A DNA stretch of 9,477 nucleotides from Thermoplasmata archaeon (GTDB lineage Archaea > Thermoplasmatota > Thermoplasmata > RBG-16-68-12). The notes beneath the pieces were generated by a model, which saw only the letters and a list, made by a program, of their open reading frames with translations, had not been told where the DNA came from and searched no databases. The stretch's first letter is position 1; each line of letters begins with the position of its first letter. This document shows positions 1 to 7,773 of this stretch, piece by piece. Location of the stretch: NCBI GenBank assembly GCA_013329855.1, contig DUJI01000169.1, positions 1 through 9,477 on the forward strand. Reading direction: 5' to 3'. The position numbers and the translations under genes are program-made.

Positions 1-1161
1 GATGGCCACGAGGCCCCGGACGTCCTTGCCCTCCGCGTACGCGGCATAGAGCTGGTCGGAGACCTGCTTGTGGTCCTCCCGGGTGCGGCCCTTGCCGATC
101 CCCGCGTCCATGAGGCGCGACAGGGAGGGAAGCGGGTCGATGGGCGGGTAGATGCCTTTGCGGTGCAGGTCTCGATTGACTGCGATCTGGCCCTCTGTGA
201 TGTATCCCGTCAGATCGGCGATCGGGTGCGTCCAGTCGTCGTCGGGGATGGAGGCGATGGGAATCTGCGTGATGCTCCCGGGCCGCCCGCGGATGCGGCC
301 CGCGCGCTCGTAGAGCGTGGCCAAGTCTGTGTACATATAGCCGGGGTAGCCGCGGCGGCCGGGCACCTCTTCTCGCGCGGCCCCGATCTGCCGCAGCGCC
401 TCCGCGTAGTTCGTCATGTCCGTGAGGATGACCAGGATGTGCATGCCCACCTCGTACGCCAGGTACTCCGCGGCGGTCAGGGCCATGCGCGGCGTGATCA
501 GGCGCTCCACGGCGGGGTCGTCCGCCAGGTTCAGGAACAGGACCGCGCGCTTCAGGGCGCCCGTGCGCTCGAAGTCGTTCATGAACACGCGGGCCTCCTC
601 GTGGGTGATGCCCATGGCGGCGAACACGACGCCGAAGGGCTCCTTGGACCCGAGCACCTTGGCCTGGCGCGCGATCTGCAGCGCGACCTCGTTGTGCGGC
701 AGGCCCGCGCCGGAGAACAGCGGGAGCTTCTGGCCGCGGACCAGGGTGTTCAGTCCGTCGATCGTCGAGATCCCCGTCTGGATGAACTCGGCCGGGTGTT
801 CGCGCGAGTAGGGGTTGATCGCGGACCCGCTGATGTCCACGCGCTTCTCCGGGAGGATGGGCGGCCCGCCGTCCGCCGGCTCGCCGGAGCCGGTGAGGAC
901 GCGGCCCAGCATCTCCCGGGACACGGAGAGCTTGATCGTCTCCCCGAGGAACTTCACGCTCGCCTGGCGGTCGATTCCCGACGTGCCCTCGAAGACTTGC
1001 ACGACGACGAGGTCCTTGGAGGAGTCCAGGACCTGGCCTCGTTTCCGCGTGCCGTCCGTGAGCCGGACCTCGACGAGCTCGTTGTAGCCCACGGGCTCCG
1101 TCTTCTCGACGAAGATCAGGGGTCCCGCGATCTCCGTAATCGTCCGGTACTCCTTGGCCAT
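1..1161 (-). CDS. atpB: A-type ATP synthase subunit B (3' end outside window)
   Basis: Non-catalytic nucleotide-binding subunit of the A1 head, which forms the A3B3 hexamer with subunit A. The reading frame stays open from ATG at 1161 to the window edge, giving 387 residues; family members are about 460, so roughly the last 75 residues are missing. Family hallmarks seen in order: N-terminal barrel start [19 protein letters not shown]; degenerate, non-Walker P-loop region SGAGLPHN at about residues 150-157; [11 protein letters not shown] at 180-190; [15 protein letters not shown] at 243-257; [19 protein letters not shown] at 271-289; [16 protein letters not shown] at 311-325; and LPSLSRLM at 344-351, whose Arg349 is the conserved arginine that reaches into the catalytic site. 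The ATG lies one base after the atpA stop (TGACATG), with GGAGG and GGTGA motifs inside the end of atpA, so translation is probably coupled. No intein is visible in the part present. Confidence 0.96.
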   Translation of the reverse strand, partial: MAKEYRTITEIAGPLIFVEKTEPVGYNELVEVRLTDGTRKRGQVLDSSKDLVVVQVFEGTSGIDRQASVKFLGETIKLSVSREMLGRVLTGSGEPADGGPPILPEKRVDISGSAINPYSREHPAEFIQTGISTIDGLNTLVRGQKLPLFSGAGLPHNEVALQIARQAKVLGSKEPFGVVFAAMGITHEEARVFMNDFERTGALKRAVLFLNLADDPAVERLITPRMALTAAEYLAYEVGMHILVILTDMTNYAEALRQIGAAREEVPGRRGYPGYMYTDLATLYERAGRIRGRPGSITQIPIASIPDDDWTHPIADLTGYITEGQIAVNRDLHRKGIYPPIDPLPSLSRLMDAGIGKGRTREDHKQVSDQLYAAYAEGKDVRGLVAI

Positions 1162-1162
1162 G

Positions 1163-3490
1163 TCACCGCGCCTCCAGCTTCTTGAAGTCGTCGTCCATCA
1201 TCGCGAGGGTCTTGTCCAGCTCCGCGTCGAACTTCTCTTCGTACTTCACCCGCGTCAGGAGTTCGCGCGACTTGAGCGACCCGATGTCCTTCACCGGGAC
1301 GTCCAGGGACACGGCCTTCCGTCCCAGGTCCGCATACCTCTTGATCGAGGAGATGAGCTTGAACTGCCGCTCGGGCGGGCAGAACGTGTCCACCGGGTGG
1401 TAGGCGTTCTGCTGGAGGAAGATCTCGCGGATCATCCGGGCGACCTCGAGGGTGAGTTGCTGCTCCGGCGGAAGCGCGTCCGCGCCGACCAGGCGCACGA
1501 TCTCCTCGAGCTCCGCCTCTTCCTGGAGCGTCCGCTGGGTCCAGGACTTGAGTTTGGGCCAGTCCTCGTTGACCTTCGTGCGGAAGTAGTCCTCGAGCTG
1601 GTTGCCGTACAGGCTATACGACGTGAGCCAGTTGATCGCGGGGAAGTGGCGCCGGGCGCGGAGCGCGGTGTCCAAGGCCCAGAACACCTTGACGATGCGC
1701 AGCGTGCCCTGCGTGACGGGCTCGGAGAAGTCGCCGCCGCTCGGAGACACCGCGCCGACCACGGAGACGCTGCCTTCGAGGTCGCTCAACGTGGTCACGC
1801 GACCGGCTCGTTCGTAGAACTCGCTAAGCCGCGCGGACAAGTACGCCGGGAAGCCTTCCTCGCCGGGCATCTCCTCGAGGCGGCTCGAAATCTCTCGCAT
1901 GGCCTCGGCCCACCGGGACGTGGAGTCGGCCATGAGCGCGACGTTGTAGCCCATGTCGCGGTAGTACTCGGCCAGGGTCATCCCCGTGTACACGGACGCC
2001 TCCCGCGCGGCCACGGGCATGTTGCTCGTGTTCGCGATGAGGGCCATGCGGTCCATGAGGGGCGCCCCCGTGTACGGGTCCTCGAGTTTGGGGAACGTCG
2101 TGAGCACTTCGGTCATCTCGTTGCCGCGCTCGCCGCAGCCGATGTAGATGACGACCTGGGCATCGCACCACTTGGAGAGCTGCTGCTCCGAGACCGTGTT
2201 GTGGAGGATCATCGGGAGCTCGCCGCCGACGAAGTTGTGCGTGTCGTCAACCGTCAGGTCATACACGTTCGCCCGTTCAGTCCACGTTTCGACCGCGACA
2301 ACGACATCGGCGATGACGCCGCACCCAATGCAATCACCCCCTTGGATTTCTATGAGAGCCTGCACCCTTGCCCCATCGGGAATACCGCGAGCGACATTGG
2401 CCCGTGCAGGGACTTCCTTGGGCACCAGCAGAGATTCACCGGCTCTGAGTTCCGCTGCCGGGATCTCCTCAATCGCCCCCTCATAAATCCGATAGAGCCT
2501 GTGCACGGGCGTCAGTCGAACACGACGCCCACTTCGGAGCCTCACCTCCGTCAGGTACCGTGTCCTTCCGCGGTAAATCGCTGACGCAGAACCCTCTCGA
2601 ATCGTCTCACCGTCGAACGTCCAGACGCGAAGGGGCTGTCGGAGGAAGACAAACCGCTCCGGGCCTTCGTCTGGGGAATCGCCGCGAGCTTGTTGGTAGA
2701 GTTCCTCAATCGGGACTGTCCGTCCATCGGCGAGATAGACCGGCGTGCTGCCCACCACGCATTTCCCCGTCCCGAATCCGCCGGGAATGGCCGCGGTCCC
2801 GCCCTTCGCGATGGGGAACAGGAAGTCCATGACCCGCTGCCCCGTGATCAGTGGCACCGTCGGCATGAGACGGTCCTTTGCGGGACGCGGTCGTCGCACG
2901 GGCCACTCCTGCATCATCTGGATCTTGCGGCCGTCGCTCAGCTCGCCGACCGTCTCGTCCACCTTCATCCTTCCCGAGCGCACGAGGGCGACCTTCCCCG
3001 ACAGGTCCGGAGGCATCATGACCCGGTGCTCCACGTTCTTCGCTTCCTGGACGGTGCCGAGCGTCTGCCCACCATGGACCCCATCGCCCTCCTTGACCGA
3101 GGGCTTGAAGTCCCAGAGCTTCTCGCGGCTCAGGCCGGGCGCGCGCACCCCGCGCAGGACGAAATCGCCCATGGTCTTCTGGAGGACGGGCAGGGGTCGC
3201 TGGATGCCGTCGTAGATGTTCCCGAGCAGGCCGGGTCCCAGCTCGACCGTGAGGGGCTTCCCCGAGTCCACGACGGGCTCGCCCGGGCGGAGCCCCGCGG
3301 TCTCCTCGTACACCTGGATGACCGTCTTCTCGCCGCGGAGCTGGATGACCTCGCCCATGAGTCTCTCCGTGCCGACGTACATGACGTCGTACATCCGGGG
3401 CTGCAGGCCCGTCGCGGTCACGACCGGACCCGCGACGCGCAGGATCTCCCCCGTCCCCTTCCCGTGCTCCACCGTTGCGCTCATCGCCAT
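1163..3490 (-). CDS. atpA: A-type ATP synthase catalytic subunit A, intein-containing precursor
   Basis: Catalytic subunit of the A1 head; makes ATP from ADP and phosphate (or hydrolyses it) as the central stalk rotates. The precursor is 775 residues. Removing a 188-residue intein (residues 244-431) leaves 587, the usual family length. Extein hallmarks: N-terminal barrel [13 protein letters not shown] (14-26); the A-specific non-homologous region around 115-190; the P-loop GGFGTGK (237-243), completed by Thr432 after splicing; [10 protein letters not shown] (453-462) with catalytic Glu454; Walker B strand NVALMAD ending at Asp522, followed by STSRWAEA; and [13 protein letters not shown] (582-594). 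The usual P-loop in this subunit is GPFGSGKT, so two positions differ. The ATG at 3490 is chosen because GAGGTG (3496-3501) sits five bases upstream; ATG at 3484 is an alternative. The gap to atpF is 9 bases and to atpB one base. Without splicing the P-loop is split, so the ATPase should be inactive. Confidence 0.97.
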   Translation of the reverse strand: MAMSATVEHGKGTGEILRVAGPVVTATGLQPRMYDVMYVGTERLMGEVIQLRGEKTVIQVYEETAGLRPGEPVVDSGKPLTVELGPGLLGNIYDGIQRPLPVLQKTMGDFVLRGVRAPGLSREKLWDFKPSVKEGDGVHGGQTLGTVQEAKNVEHRVMMPPDLSGKVALVRSGRMKVDETVGELSDGRKIQMMQEWPVRRPRPAKDRLMPTVPLITGQRVMDFLFPIAKGGTAAIPGGFGTGKCVVGSTPVYLADGRTVPIEELYQQARGDSPDEGPERFVFLRQPLRVWTFDGETIREGSASAIYRGRTRYLTEVRLRSGRRVRLTPVHRLYRIYEGAIEEIPAAELRAGESLLVPKEVPARANVARGIPDGARVQALIEIQGGDCIGCGVIADVVVAVETWTERANVYDLTVDDTHNFVGGELPMILHNTVSEQQLSKWCDAQVVIYIGCGERGNEMTEVLTTFPKLEDPYTGAPLMDRMALIANTSNMPVAAREASVYTGMTLAEYYRDMGYNVALMADSTSRWAEAMREISSRLEEMPGEEGFPAYLSARLSEFYERAGRVTTLSDLEGSVSVVGAVSPSGGDFSEPVTQGTLRIVKVFWALDTALRARRHFPAINWLTSYSLYGNQLEDYFRTKVNEDWPKLKSWTQRTLQEEAELEEIVRLVGADALPPEQQLTLEVARMIREIFLQQNAYHPVDTFCPPERQFKLISSIKRYADLGRKAVSLDVPVKDIGSLKSRELLTRVKYEEKFDAELDKTLAMMDDDFKKLEAR
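2198..2761 (-). other. Mini-intein in the subunit A P-loop (in-frame protein splicing element)
   Basis: In-frame insertion of 188 codons between Lys243 and Thr432 of the precursor, exactly inside Walker A. Splicing motifs are complete. Block A begins at Cys244 ([14 protein letters not shown]). Block B has the T-x2-H pair, Thr327 and His330, in [10 protein letters not shown]. Block F is [12 protein letters not shown] (409-420). Block G ends MILHN with His430 and Asn431. The +1 extein nucleophile is Thr432. Only about 78 residues separate blocks B and F, and no LAGLIDADG-type motif is visible, so this is a HINT-only mini-intein without a homing endonuclease. The position matches the VMA-b insertion site known from Thermoplasma and Pyrococcus (established knowledge). 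The C-x2-C pair Cys387/Cys390 between blocks B and F is unusual. Hand counts give about 61% GC for 2281-2700 versus about 68% for five extein lines, which hints at separate ancestry. Confidence 0.96.
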
Positions 3491-3495
3491 ATCGA

Positions 3496-3501
3496 CACCT
3501 C
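3496..3501 (-). promoter_or_regulatory. Ribosome binding site of atpA
   Basis: GAGGTG read on the minus strand, followed by the five-base spacer TCGAT and then ATG at 3490. It favours the 3490 start over the in-frame ATG at 3484. It overlaps the last bases of atpF, whose TGA is at 3500-3502. Confidence 0.7.
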
Positions 3502-3796
3502 ACTTGAACAGATCAACGCCAATGGCCCGCTTCACCTTGGTTCGGAGGTCTTCGTCCTCCGTGGGTCCCACGCCGATCACCACGGGCCTCGCGACGGTCT
3601 CGAGCCGCCGCCGCATCGTGTGGCTCAGGGACTTCATGTCGGCCGTGTCCAGGACCAAGATGCCCACGTCGGGATCATCGAGGACCGCGCCGATGCTCCG
3701 CTCCAAGTCCTCCTTCGTGGCGGGGATCGCCTTGCGCACCCCGACCAGTTTGAAGCCCTGGACGAAGTCGGCCCGACCCACCGCGGCGATCTCCAT
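3500..3796 (-). CDS. atpF: A-type ATP synthase subunit F
   Basis: Small central-stalk subunit of the A1 part, 98 residues, the usual size. In this family it binds subunit D and the A3B3 head and modulates ATP hydrolysis by movement of its C-terminal helix. Sequence signs: N-terminal alternating strand-helix pattern MEIAAVGRADFVQGFKLVG, the segment DDPDVGILVLDTAD (40-53), then TVARPVVIGVGP (67-78), and a charged C-terminal helix ending in FK. The ATG is one base after the atpC stop (TGA C ATG) and is preceded by a GGTGGTG motif, so translation is probably coupled to atpC. The stop lies nine bases before atpA. Recognition rests on this pattern together with the C-F-A order of the operon. Confidence 0.92.
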   Translation of the reverse strand: MEIAAVGRADFVQGFKLVGVRKAIPATKEDLERSIGAVLDDPDVGILVLDTADMKSLSHTMRRRLETVARPVVIGVGPTEDEDLRTKVKRAIGVDLFK

Positions 3797-3797
3797 G

Positions 3798-4919
3798 TCA
3801 CACCACCAGGAGGTCCCGAATGACCTCCGTTGAAAGCCCGCTCTCCTTCCCGCGGGCGATGATTTGGATGTTCTGGACCTCGACCTCCTTGAGGACGATG
3901 TAGTCCAGGATCGGGAGGATGCTCAGGGGCTGCAGGTGCGCATACCGTGCCGCCTCGAGCAGATGCAGCTTCTGCACGCGGCGCATGAGGGCGCCGACGC
4001 CGGTCTCCTCCACCGTCTCGAGGGCTCCGGCAATCTCCTCGTAGAACGAGTACTCGGAGAGACGCTTCAGCAGGGCGGGCTTGTCCAGGGAGGCCATCTC
4101 ATGAAGGCTCTCCAAGTCGAGCTCGTCCCCTCCCTCCAGGAAGACCTCGCGGGTGAACCTGGCCTTCGCGTCCCAGACTCGGAGGAGCGTCTTCAGGTTC
4201 ACGATGTCAATCTCCCGCTTCACGAACTGCCGCATGAAGCGGTTGGCCTCCGTGGACGGAGGGATGGCGGCAAGCAGGTCCGCGTAGTACAGCCGGGACA
4301 CGAGGTCCTCCCACTCGGCCCAGTTGCCCACGTCGGAGGGCTTCTTCCCGAGGGCCGCGAACGCCTTGGCATAGATCGTGCCCTCGAGGGCCTTGAACAC
4401 ACCGTCCAGGTTCGTCTCGTTGACCAGCTCGCGCAGGAAGTCCTCGCTGAAGCTGCCCGCGGGGACCAAGTCCTCGATGACTTCGTCGGCGGACGCTCCG
4501 TACACCTTGGAACGGACGATGGCCTTGATGTTCTCCAGGTCGTACCGGTCCAGGTACTGGCCCACCATGGTCCGCAGGTCTCCTTCGGAGAACTCGTAGA
4601 TCTGGTTGTACGTCTTCGCCAGGTTCCGCGTGACCGCGGTCTCGATCAGGTCCACGCCGGAGTAGCGGGCACCCAGGGCGACCATCTCGGCCTTGTACTC
4701 CCGCTCTCCGAGGAACCGCGCGATCTCCGGCACCTCCATGAGGAGGAGCCGGTCGTACGTGTCCTTGGGCAGGAGCAGGGCGCGCTTCGCCTTGACCCGG
4801 GCCGTGACGTACGGGTAGTTCCCCGACTCCAGGGGGATGCGCTGCCGCACCCGGCGGTAGCGCGCCTTCGCCTGGTCGAGGAGCGACCCCTTCACGGCTT
4901 GGACTTCCGAGACGCCCAT
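3798..4919 (-). CDS. atpC: A-type ATP synthase subunit C
   Basis: Central-stalk socket subunit (homologue of V-ATPase subunit d) that caps the membrane rotor ring and couples it to D/F. From ATG at 4919 it is 373 residues, a normal length. It is mostly helical with no membrane segment. Recognised by NYPYVTARVKAKRALLLPK near residues 33-51, and by repeated R-x-F-V/L and helical-bundle segments such as NIKAIVRSKVYG, EIDIVNLKTLLRVWDAK and YIVLKEVEVQNIQIIARGK near the end, which are typical of the family. The start overlaps the 3' end of atpE by 28 bases and has GGAG six bases upstream, with GGAGGTG a little further out. An alternative GTG at 4895 would form a GTGA overlap with the atpE stop and shorten the protein by eight residues; the SD evidence favours 4919. 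Confidence 0.94.
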   Translation of the reverse strand: MGVSEVQAVKGSLLDQAKARYRRVRQRIPLESGNYPYVTARVKAKRALLLPKDTYDRLLLMEVPEIARFLGEREYKAEMVALGARYSGVDLIETAVTRNLAKTYNQIYEFSEGDLRTMVGQYLDRYDLENIKAIVRSKVYGASADEVIEDLVPAGSFSEDFLRELVNETNLDGVFKALEGTIYAKAFAALGKKPSDVGNWAEWEDLVSRLYYADLLAAIPPSTEANRFMRQFVKREIDIVNLKTLLRVWDAKARFTREVFLEGGDELDLESLHEMASLDKPALLKRLSEYSFYEEIAGALETVEETGVGALMRRVQKLHLLEAARYAHLQPLSILPILDYIVLKEVEVQNIQIIARGKESGLSTEVIRDLLVV

Positions 4920-5464
4920 AGGATCTCCGCCACCTCCCGCACGCTGTCGTTCCACACGTCCCGCAGGATGGACTCGTACCGCAGGTCGACCCGCCGGCAA
5001 CCGTCCGCGCTCTCGATGACGAGCCCTCCGGTCGCGTCGACGTGTCCTGCGTAGGCCTTCCCGACGAGGCCCTGGACCACGCCCTCGTCCCGCGGGTTCG
5101 AGTACACCTTGCCTCCGCTCCTCCACTCCGACTCGTTCGCCTTCAGGAGCAGCCGGAGGAACTCCGGATTCTCCTTGAGGCTTCCGAGCCGCTCGAGGGC
5201 GCGACGGTACACCTCATCCAGCTCCTCCTTCTGCGCCGCGAGGACGAGCTTCCTCGCCTCGAGCTCGGCCCGGGCGAGGTCCTGGACGCGCTTGCGTTCC
5301 GCGGTCTCCCGTGCACGGAGCTCGGCGTCCGCGAGGGCCTTGTCCGATTCCGCGCGGACCTCGGCCAGGGAGCGCTCTCGCTCCGCCTGGGCCTCCGCCA
5401 AGATCGTGTCGACCTCGGCCTTGCCCTTCGCCTGGATGGCCTGGATGACCGTGTCGAGGGTCAA
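4892..5464 (-). CDS. atpE: A-type ATP synthase subunit E (TTG start)
   Basis: Peripheral-stalk subunit that pairs with subunit H as a long right-handed coiled coil and binds the A3B3 head through its globular C-terminal domain. It is 190 residues when started at TTG 5464. No ATG fits: the only upstream in-frame ATG (5599) would run 119 bases through atpK and add a Ser/Arg-rich stretch that looks like out-of-frame translation. The TTG has AGGAAGGG (5471-5478) six bases upstream. The N-terminal part, about residues 2-110, is charged helix rich in Ala, Glu, Arg and Lys with little Gly and no Pro. The C-terminal part has a conserved-looking Gly-rich strand region (HVDATGGLVIESADG) and ends in DVWNDSVREVAEILW. 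The gap after atpK is 16 bases. Its 3' end overlaps atpC. Confidence 0.93.
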   Translation of the reverse strand: MTLDTVIQAIQAKGKAEVDTILAEAQAERERSLAEVRAESDKALADAELRARETAERKRVQDLARAELEARKLVLAAQKEELDEVYRRALERLGSLKENPEFLRLLLKANESEWRSGGKVYSNPRDEGVVQGLVGKAYAGHVDATGGLVIESADGCRRVDLRYESILRDVWNDSVREVAEILWASRKSKP

Positions 5465-5470
5465 TCCCGA

Positions 5471-5478
5471 CCCTTCCT
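5471..5478 (-). promoter_or_regulatory. Ribosome binding site supporting the TTG start of atpE
   Basis: AGGAAGGG on the minus strand, six bases before TTG at 5464. It lies in the 16-base gap between atpK and atpE and is the main reason for placing the start there. Confidence 0.5.
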
Positions 5479-5480
5479 GT

Positions 5481-5714
5481 TCAGCCGAGCGTGCCGAGCA
5501 GCAGGAACGCGATGACCAGGCCGAAAACGACGATCGTCTCGGGGATGACGACGAGCGGAAGAACCCGACCGAACAGTTCGGGCTTCTCCGCGAGGGCACC
5601 CACCGATGCCGCGCCGATCACTTTCTCGGCCCATGCCGTCGCCACTCCCGTCCCGAGGATGGTCAGGGCGGCGGCAATTGCCACCATGCCTTGCTGCGTG
5701 TCCGCAATGGGCAT
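5481..5714 (-). CDS. atpK: A-type ATP synthase rotor ring proteolipid, subunit K (c)
   Basis: Subunit of the membrane rotor ring that carries the coupling ion. It is 77 residues, a single two-helix hairpin. Helix 1 spans about residues 8-42 and has the Gly/Ala-rich packing pattern ending GAASVGALAEKPELFG, the last part being the polar loop that contacts the central stalk. Helix 2 contains IPETIVVFG, where Glu59 is the ion-binding carboxylate. Position 30, where sodium-type archaeal rings carry a Gln ligand, is Glu here (ATAWAEK), and the residue after PETxxx that is often Tyr is Phe. This suggests proton coupling but does not prove it. The ATG at 5714 is chosen over ATG at 5747 because GGAGGTG sits seven bases upstream and the longer form would overlap atpI by 29 bases with a basic tail unlike the family. 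The gap after atpI is four bases. Confidence 0.95.
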   Translation of the reverse strand: MPIADTQQGMVAIAAALTILGTGVATAWAEKVIGAASVGALAEKPELFGRVLPLVVIPETIVVFGLVIAFLLLGTLG

Positions 5715-5718
5715 TTGC

Positions 5719-7773
5719 TCACACCTCCGTTGTCGTTCTCTCTCCAAAGGGCCGGAACAACGTCCCGGTGCCCTTGTAGAATTTCAGGAAGAATTCCACG
5801 TAGTTGAGACGGATGGATTGGATCGTCGCGGAGATCGCGTAGAGGAGGAACAGGACGATCTGCGCCAGGGCAAAGAAGACGAGCCCCACGATCAGGAAGA
5901 CGAAGCTCGATCCGTTCATCCAGGGGATGATCATCCCGCCGAGGATGATCGAGTTCAGCGCGAAGGTCACGGCCTCCTCGGCCACCCCGATGCCCGCGAG
6001 ACGCGCATAGGAGATCATGTTCGCGAGGAGTCCGAAGATCTCCATGATGTGCATCGCCCCCTCCGTGGCGAGCATGACGACCAGCCCCACGCCGAGCAGG
6101 ATGAGGGCCGCCATCGGGATTGGGTTCGTCGCGCCGAACCCCACGCTGCTCATCGTGATCCCGCCATGCGGGAACCAGGCGAGAGGGCCGTTCCACAACG
6201 CGTACCCCAGAGGCACCCGTCCTTCGGGGTCCACGGGCCACCGGGCCGCGCGCACGAGAATGATGATGAACAGAGAGGTCAGGATCAGGAGCCAGGCCGC
6301 CTTGCCGACCGCATGCTTCACGTTGTGGCGGATTTCGTCGAAGAAACCGGTGACGAAGCCGATTCCCAGGTGGATGTACGCCGCGAGCACGGCGAGCACG
6401 ATGAAGTCCGGCACCTGGGTCAACTTCTCCATCACGGGATGAATCGGGATGTCGAAATGGAGGATGCTGTCCGACCAGTTGAAGTACGCCGCGGTGCCCG
6501 GCGCGCTCCCGGGCGGCGCGTGGAACGGGATGCCGAACGCCTCCGCGAAGACGAAGAAACCGAAGATGAATGCCCAGAAGCCGCCCCACGTGATGGCCGT
6601 GATCACATCCTTCCAGAACGGCGTCTTCAGGTACCTCTTGACGGCCCACGTGCCGAAGAGGATCCAGGCGAGGCCGTACCCGGCGTCCGAGACCATGATG
6701 CCGAAGAAGATCGGAAAAACGGACGCGATCAGGATGCTGGGATCGATTTCCTTGTAGCTCGGCGTCCCGAAGAGGTTGACGAGCGTCTGGAACGGGCGGA
6801 CGGGCCTGGGGTTCTTGAGCAGGACGGGGGGCTCCGGTTCCGTCTCCGGTTCCTCGTGGCCCGCCGTCTCCAGCTTCTCGACGAACACCCCGTCCAGGCT
6901 CTCCAGCCCCTCTTTCATCGGTGCGAAGCGCTCGGACGGCACCCAGCCTTCGACGATGAACGTGTGATCCGTGACGGCGAAGCGGAGTGGGGCCTCGGCC
7001 TTCTCGACTTCGATTTCGAGGCGAGACTTCGCCGCGGTCAGGAACTGGGCATAGCGCTCCCGCAGCGTCGTGAGGGTCTCCTCGATGTCCTTGAGGCGCT
7101 TCTCCCACCGGTCGCGCTCCGCGAGCAGGTTCGCGAGGATTTCGCGGGGCGGTTCGCGGCCTTCCGGCACCGGGACGCTCGTGAAGCCGCTCTGCGCGAG
7201 GAAGTCCCGCATCCGGCCCGCATGCGCCTTGGCCACGAACACGACGAGGAACCCGGGGACCGAGAAGGACTCGTACTCCGGCGTCACGGTTTCCAGTCCG
7301 GTGATTTCCCGCGGAACCTTCCCGACAAAGACCTCAAGGCTCTCGTAGCCCCGGTAGTCCTCGAGCGAAAGGGGGAGCTGGGCGAAGGGGGTGATCTCCT
7401 CCACGCGCCGGTTCAGGTCCGCGACAAGTCCCTGGATCTTCTTCTTGGACGCATCCTGTTCGGAGAGGTTCAGCTCGAGGGCGAGGATCTTCGATCGGAG
7501 ATCCCCCTCGGGGGGCTGCTCCACGTCCTCCGCCGCGGAGGTTGCCTTGGGCTCCTGGACCTGGAGGATGTTCGCAATCGAGCGGAGCTTCACAAGGACC
7601 TCGGAGGCCTCCGTGGCCGCGGGAAGCGGCTTGCCGATGTCGAGCTCGGACTCGCCCTGCTGGTGGTCGACGATGTGGAGCAGCTTGAGTTGATACAGGA
7701 CCTCCACAGACCGCTCGAGCGCATCCCGTGGGCCGACGATGAGGGCCCGGGACATCGGCAAGGGCCTAGGCAT
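5719..7773 (-). CDS. atpI: A-type ATP synthase subunit I (membrane stator, a-type)
   Basis: Large membrane stator subunit that forms the ion half-channels against the K ring. It is 684 residues, within the family range. The N-terminal half, about 1-340, is soluble and helical (dumbbell-shaped cytoplasmic arm) with coiled-coil stretches near 92-128 and 210-262. Membrane segments follow at roughly 346-376, 391-412, 456-477, 492-508, 553-572, 576-616 and 623-650. The essential arginine is Arg591 in MISYARLAG, and the C-terminal motif SIRLNYVEFFLKFYKG (653-668) is characteristic. The start overlaps the end of ahaH by eight bases. ATG at 7773 has AGGGTG upstream and is preferred; ATG at 7755 (MSRALIVGP) would remove six residues and cannot be excluded. 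The stop is four bases before atpK. Confidence 0.96.
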   Translation of the reverse strand: MPRPLPMSRALIVGPRDALERSVEVLYQLKLLHIVDHQQGESELDIGKPLPAATEASEVLVKLRSIANILQVQEPKATSAAEDVEQPPEGDLRSKILALELNLSEQDASKKKIQGLVADLNRRVEEITPFAQLPLSLEDYRGYESLEVFVGKVPREITGLETVTPEYESFSVPGFLVVFVAKAHAGRMRDFLAQSGFTSVPVPEGREPPREILANLLAERDRWEKRLKDIEETLTTLRERYAQFLTAAKSRLEIEVEKAEAPLRFAVTDHTFIVEGWVPSERFAPMKEGLESLDGVFVEKLETAGHEEPETEPEPPVLLKNPRPVRPFQTLVNLFGTPSYKEIDPSILIASVFPIFFGIMVSDAGYGLAWILFGTWAVKRYLKTPFWKDVITAITWGGFWAFIFGFFVFAEAFGIPFHAPPGSAPGTAAYFNWSDSILHFDIPIHPVMEKLTQVPDFIVLAVLAAYIHLGIGFVTGFFDEIRHNVKHAVGKAAWLLILTSLFIIILVRAARWPVDPEGRVPLGYALWNGPLAWFPHGGITMSSVGFGATNPIPMAALILLGVGLVVMLATEGAMHIMEIFGLLANMISYARLAGIGVAEEAVTFALNSIILGGMIIPWMNGSSFVFLIVGLVFFALAQIVLFLLYAISATIQSIRLNYVEFFLKFYKGTGTLFRPFGERTTTEV
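5722..5728 (-). promoter_or_regulatory. Strong ribosome binding site of atpK
   Basis: GGAGGTG on the minus strand, seven bases before ATG at 5714, lying in the end of atpI. It is among the best Shine-Dalgarno matches in the operon. That fits the need for many K copies per complex, though this last point is inference. Confidence 0.75.

Noticed and set aside
70..1185. A 371-codon plus-strand frame opposite atpB, with similar long frames at 1154-2584 and 2690-3823.
   Set aside because: All are antisense to atpB or atpA, have low-complexity charged composition and no start context. They are shadows of the real genes.
2198..2761. A homing endonuclease domain or nested endonuclease gene within the intein.
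   Set aside because: Only about 78 residues lie between blocks B and F and no LAGLIDADG or HNH motif is visible. The extra 112-codon plus-strand frame here is antisense noise.
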